Shown piece after piece: positions 60,652 to 64,000 of a stretch of DNA of 64,000 nucleotides (position 1 is its first letter; each line of letters begins with the position of its first letter). A program made the translations under genes and the position numbers. Origin of the DNA: Actinotalea sp. JY-7876 (GTDB lineage: Bacteria > Actinomycetota > Actinomycetes > Actinomycetales > Cellulomonadaceae). The notes beneath the pieces are model-generated. The model ran no database searches and was not told the origin of the DNA. It was given only the letters and a program-made list of their open reading frames with translations. The DNA is taken from contig NZ_CP059493.1 of the NCBI RefSeq assembly GCF_014042015.1, positions 2,852,001-2,916,000 on the forward strand, in the 5' to 3' direction.

Positions 60652-61346
60652 TTCGTCTCCTCAGCGTCCTGCTCGGCCTCGGTCGACGTCGCGACGGCCT
60701 TGGCCGCCTTTCCCGTCGGGCGAGCGAGGAAGGCCTCGAGCGCGCCACGGGTGAAGACGACGTCGTCGGAGACGAGCACGTCGTAGGTGTTGAGCTGGTC
60801 CGCGAGGAGCAGGTGGACCTGCTCCGCGTTGCGCAGCGACTTCCAGCTGGCCTCGTCGCCCCGCTCGAGCACCACGAGGACGTGGCGCCGCTGCGAGATC
60901 GCGGCGAGCGTCGAGATCGCCGTGCGCGTCGACGGCACGCCACCGTCGATGGCGAAGCCCTCGACGACGTGCACGCGGCCCGCGCGGGCGCGGTCCGAGA
61001 GCGCGCCGCGCAGGGCGGCCGCCTTCATCTTCTTGGGCGTGCGCTGGCTGTAGTCACGCGGCTTCGGGCCGTGCACCACGCCACCACCGGCGAACTGAGG
61101 AGCGCGGGTCGAACCCTGACGGGCGCGGCCGGTGCCCTTCTGCTTGTAGGGCTTGCGGCCACCGCCGGAGACCTCGCCGCGCCGCAGCGTGGAGTGGGTG
61201 CCCTGCCGCGCCGCGGCGAGCTGGGCCACCACGACCTGGTGGATCAGCGGGACGTTCGTCTGGACGTCGAACACCTCGGCAGGAAGCTCGGCGGTGCCGG
61301 CCTTCTTGCCCGTGGCGTCCAGCACGTCAACGGTCAGCGTCGTCAT
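60648..61346 (-). CDS. rplD: 50S ribosomal protein L4
   Basis: 232 residues from the ATG at 61346. [40 protein letters not shown] (tunnel loop), [21 protein letters not shown] short acidic tail ends it ([10 protein letters not shown]). In E. coli L4 represses the S10 operon. 1 nt after rplC. Confidence 0.98.
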   Translation of the reverse strand: MTTLTVDVLDATGKKAGTAELPAEVFDVQTNVPLIHQVVVAQLAAARQGTHSTLRRGEVSGGGRKPYKQKGTGRARQGSTRAPQFAGGGVVHGPKPRDYSQRTPKKMKAAALRGALSDRARAGRVHVVEGFAIDGGVPSTRTAISTLAAISQRRHVLVVLERGDEASWKSLRNAEQVHLLLADQLNTYDVLVSDDVVFTRGALEAFLARPTGKAAKAVATSTEAEQDAEETK

Positions 61347-61347
61347 G

Positions 61348-62010
61348 TCACGCCCCCTTCGCGGCACTACGCACGAGGACGACGCCGTTCTTGGGGCCGG
61401 GAACGGCGCCCTTGACGAGCAGGAGACCCCGCTCGACGTCGACCGCGTGAACGGTCAGGTTCTGGGTGGTCTGACGGACGTGGCCCATACGACCGGCCAT
61501 GCGCAGACCCTTGAAGACGCGCGAGGGCGTCGACGCGCCGCCGATCGAGCCGGCCTTGCGGTGGTTGCGGTGCGCACCGTGGGAGGCGCCGACGCCGGAG
61601 AAGCCGTGACGCTTCATGACACCGGCGGTGCCCTTGCCCTTGGTGGTGCCCACGACGTCGACCCGCTGGCCGGCCGTGAAGGCCTCGGCCGTGATCTCCT
61701 GGCCGAGCACGAACTCGCCGGCGTCGGAGGTGCGGATCTCGGCGAGGTGGCGCCGCGGCGTGACACCCGCCTTCTCGAAGTGGCCCTTGAGGGGCTGGCT
61801 CACCTTGCGCGGGTCGATAGGCCCGTAGGCCAGCTGGACCGCGGTGTAGCCGTCGGTGTCGGCGTCGCGCACCTGCGTCACCACGTTGGTGCCGACCTGC
61901 ACGACGGTGACCGGGACGAGGCGCCCGGCCTCGTCCCACACCTGCGTCATGCCGAGCTTGGTGCCCAGCACCGCCGTGACGGGCTTCGCGTTCTGGGGAA
62001 GAGTGGTCAT
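61348..62010 (-). CDS. rplC: 50S ribosomal protein L3
   Basis: 220 residues: [60 protein letters not shown]. 11 nt after rpsJ. Confidence 0.98.
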   Translation of the reverse strand: MTTLPQNAKPVTAVLGTKLGMTQVWDEAGRLVPVTVVQVGTNVVTQVRDADTDGYTAVQLAYGPIDPRKVSQPLKGHFEKAGVTPRRHLAEIRTSDAGEFVLGQEITAEAFTAGQRVDVVGTTKGKGTAGVMKRHGFSGVGASHGAHRNHRKAGSIGGASTPSRVFKGLRMAGRMGHVRQTTQNLTVHAVDVERGLLLVKGAVPGPKNGVVLVRSAAKGA

Positions 62011-62021
62011 CGTGATCTCCC

Positions 62022-62330
62022 TCAGAGCTTGATCTCGATGTTCACGTCCGCGGGCAGGTCGAGTCGCATGAGCGAGTCGACCGCCTTCGGCGTGGGATCG
62101 ATGATGTCGATGAGGCGCTTGTGGGTGCGCATCTCGAAGTGCTCGCGGCTGTCCTTGTACTTGTGAGGCGACCGGATCACCACGAACACGTTCTTCTCGG
62201 TCGGCAGCGGCACCGGACCCACGACCGTCGCACCAGCGCGTGTCACCGTGTCGACGATCTTGCGCGCCGAGCTGTCGATGACCTCGTGGTCGTAGGACTT
62301 GAGCCGGATGCGGATCTTCTGTCCCGCCAT
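62022..62330 (-). CDS. rpsJ: 30S ribosomal protein S10
   Basis: 102 residues from the ATG at 62330. [60 protein letters not shown]. First gene of the S10 operon and also NusE in transcription antitermination. Confidence 0.98.
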   Translation of the reverse strand: MAGQKIRIRLKSYDHEVIDSSARKIVDTVTRAGATVVGPVPLPTEKNVFVVIRSPHKYKDSREHFEMRTHKRLIDIIDPTPKAVDSLMRLDLPADVNIEIKL

Positions 62331-62624
62331 GGCGTCGTCTGACTCTCTCTCTCGAACCGCTAGCTGTCCGACCCCCGCACTCGGGCGTGTCGCTCTTGGC
62401 GACATACCTTCGCGCTGCGCACCGTGAGGAGCGAGGTCGTTGGATGCTGTGTGGACCCGGCTCCCGTCACCCGCGGTGATGCTGCGGGCGAGGCACCTGG
62501 TCCTCAACGTCTGTCGTTCGTACGTGGCTGCCGGCCCCTCGCCTGACCACCGCGCCTCGGAGAACCCGTCCCGAGGACGGCTCCCAGCAAAGCGCAGCGC
62601 ACGGCGGCGCCGGGCAACCTGAAC

Positions 62625-62654
62625 AGTGTGCCATTGCAGGGCCCCGATCACCAA
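62625..62654 (-). promoter_or_regulatory. Candidate S10-operon promoter
   Basis: Minus strand: TTGGTG (62649-62654), 18 nt, CACACT (62625-62630). Both hexamers deviate from consensus. Confidence 0.4.
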
Positions 62655-62710
62655 CTCGGGGTCCCGTGGCGCAGGTCACAGCCGCGCCGCACAGCTGCCG
62701 GACATGGCGA

Positions 62711-62734
62711 GGGCCCGGGCTGACGCCCGGGCCC
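62711..62734 (-). terminator. tuf terminator
   Basis: 10-bp perfect stem GGGCCCGGGC / GCCCGGGCCC with a TGAC loop, 9 nt past the tuf stop. Confidence 0.85.
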
Positions 62735-62743
62735 CCGCTCACA

Positions 62744-63934
62744 TCACTTGATGATCTTCGTCACACGGCCCGAGCCGACGGTCCGGCCACCCTCACGGAT
62801 GGCGAATCCGAGGCCCTCCTCCATGGCGATCGGCTGGATCAGCTCGACCGACATCTCGGTGTTGTCGCCCGGCATGACCATCTCGGTGCCCTCGGGCAGC
62901 GTGATGACGCCGGTGACGTCCGTGGTGCGGAAGTAGAACTGCGGGCGGTAGTTCGAGTAGAAGGGGTTGTGACGCCCACCCTCGTCCTTGGCCAGGATGT
63001 AGACCTGGGCCTCGAAGTTGGTGTGGGGCGTGATCGAACCCGGCTTCACGACGACCTGGCCGCGCTCGACGTCCTCACGCTTGATGCCACGGAGCAGGAG
63101 GCCGCAGTTCTCGCCGGCCCACGCCTCGTCCATCTGCTTGTGGAACATCTCGATGCCCGTGACCGTGGTCTTCTGCGCCGGGCGGATGCCGACGATCTCG
63201 ACCTCGGAGTTGATCGCGAGCTTGCCGCGGTCGACCTTGCCGGTCACGACGGTGCCACGGCCCGTGATGGTGAAGACGTCCTCGATCGGCATGAGGAACG
63301 GCTTGTCCATGTCACGCACCGGCTCCGGCACGGACTCGTCGACAGCCTCGAGCAGGTCCTCGACGGACTTGACCCAGGTCGGGTCGCCCTCGAGCGCCTT
63401 GAGGCCCGAGACGCGCACGACGGGGGCGTTGTCGCCGTCGAAGCCCTGCGAGGAGAGGAGCTCGCGCACCTCCATCTCGACGAGCTCGAGGATCTCCTCG
63501 TCGTCGACCATGTCGGACTTGTTGAGCGCCACCAGCAGGTACGGCACGCCGACCTGGCGGGCGAGCAGCACGTGCTCACGCGTCTGGGCCATGGGGCCGT
63601 CCGTCGCGGCGACCACGAGGATCGCGCCGTCCATCTGCGCGGCACCCGTGATCATGTTCTTGATGTAGTCCGCGTGACCGGGCGCGTCGACGTGAGCGTA
63701 GTGACGCTTCTCCGTCTGGTACTCGACGTGCGCGATGTTGATCGTGATACCGCGCTGCTTCTCCTCGGGCGCCTTGTCGATCTCGTCGAACGGCGTGAAG
63801 GGGTTCAGGTCGGGGTACTTGTCGTGCAGCACCTTCGAGATGGCAGCGGTCAGCGTCGTCTTGCCGTGGTCGACGTGACCGATGGTCCCGATGTTGACGT
63901 GCGGCTTGGTCCGCTCGAACTTGGCCTTCGCCAC
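62744..63934 (-). CDS. tuf: Elongation factor Tu
   Basis: 396 residues from the GTG at 63934 (GGAGGA upstream). GTPase motifs: [18 protein letters not shown] (G1), RGITI (G2), [13 protein letters not shown] (G3), [10 protein letters not shown] (G4). Domains 2 and 3 follow intact ([36 protein letters not shown]). Delivers aminoacyl-tRNA to the ribosome. 66 nt of upstream sequence remain in the window; fusA is expected beyond. Confidence 0.99.
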   Translation of the reverse strand: MAKAKFERTKPHVNIGTIGHVDHGKTTLTAAISKVLHDKYPDLNPFTPFDEIDKAPEEKQRGITINIAHVEYQTEKRHYAHVDAPGHADYIKNMITGAAQMDGAILVVAATDGPMAQTREHVLLARQVGVPYLLVALNKSDMVDDEEILELVEMEVRELLSSQGFDGDNAPVVRVSGLKALEGDPTWVKSVEDLLEAVDESVPEPVRDMDKPFLMPIEDVFTITGRGTVVTGKVDRGKLAINSEVEIVGIRPAQKTTVTGIEMFHKQMDEAWAGENCGLLLRGIKREDVERGQVVVKPGSITPHTNFEAQVYILAKDEGGRHNPFYSNYRPQFYFRTTDVTGVITLPEGTEMVMPGDNTEMSVELIQPIAMEEGLGFAIREGGRTVGSGRVTKIIK

Positions 63935-64000
63935 TGGTGTCCTCCTCGGACTGGGTAGTTGCGCCGAACGATGCAGGTGCCGGCTGACTCCTGCGGGGCG

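Larger units (their letters stand above)
62331..62743. other. tuf-rpsJ intergenic region and S10-operon leader (413 nt)
   Basis: No convincing gene; small frames here lack ribosome binding sites. From the right: tuf terminator (62711-62734), a candidate promoter (62625-62654), then a leader of about 290 nt with several GC-rich inverted repeats and a run of alternating AG just before rpsJ (62340-62352, read on the minus strand). The leader length fits ribosomal autoregulation, but no known L4-leader structure could be recognised. Confidence 0.7.

Noticed and set aside
62440-62622. Small plus-strand ORF in the S10-operon leader
   Set aside because: No ribosome binding site, Arg-rich antisense-like composition, and it lies within a transcribed leader on the other strand.

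Overview
This is a GC-rich chromosomal window (low-70s % GC by eye) from an actinobacterium. Gene content and protein signatures point to Micrococcales, most like Cellulomonadaceae/Promicromonosporaceae; the genus is inference, not shown. Nearly all genes lie on the minus strand. I saw no rRNA or tRNA genes, CRISPR array, insertion sequence or phage.

Gene order matches the conserved block known from Mycobacterium tuberculosis (guaB3-guaB2-...-whiB3-groES-tsaD-rimI-tsaB-tsaE-alr-...-nnr-glmS-...-glmM-rpsI-rplM-[ESX-4]-...-truA-rplQ-rpoA-...) and from Streptomyces (whiD-bldM-guaB-guaB3). Departures from that order are therefore informative.

Layout. 1-6640: a sugar-alcohol PTS operon (DeoR regulator, zinc dehydrogenase, mannitol-type EIICB and EIIA, 1-phosphofructokinase, Enzyme I cut by the window edge). 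6658-14786: guaB3, a DJ-1/PfpI protein, a frameshifted DnaQ-like exonuclease, an inositol-phosphatase-like gene, guaB, a BldM-like response regulator with a degenerate receiver, a MerR-like regulator divergent from a WhiD/WhiB3 gene, and a groES without groEL under two CIRCE operators. 14839-18154: a THUMP-like methyltransferase coupled to a GCS2-type ligase, then a PadR/HAAS pair. 18182-24732: tsaD-rimI-tsaB-tsaE-alr, a P-loop kinase and nnr, tightly overlapped. 24799-36535: metH, an LLM flavin oxidoreductase, acpS-glmS, coaA, a DedA protein, def-glmM, rpsI. 37339-40907: three ESX/WXG100-like proteins and an unknown membrane protein exactly where M. tuberculosis keeps ESX-4, but with no EccB/C/D or MycP. 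40939-45802: an ABC-F protein, a DUF5709-type protein, truA, a ROK-like protein and an alpha/beta hydrolase. 45911-64000: the alpha, spc and S10 ribosomal operons and tuf.

Most interesting: the ESX-4 positional remnant; a 60-nt nested perfect palindrome at 22366-22425; a 20-bp perfect operator-like palindrome and a repeated 20-mer between merR and whiD; a histone-tail-like extension of about 98 residues on ribosomal protein L15; a BldM-like protein that lost its acidic pocket; a polyol operon whose enzymes suggest a fructose-1-phosphate route; and several genes whose -10 boxes sit 6-7 nt before the start codon (probable leaderless mRNAs).
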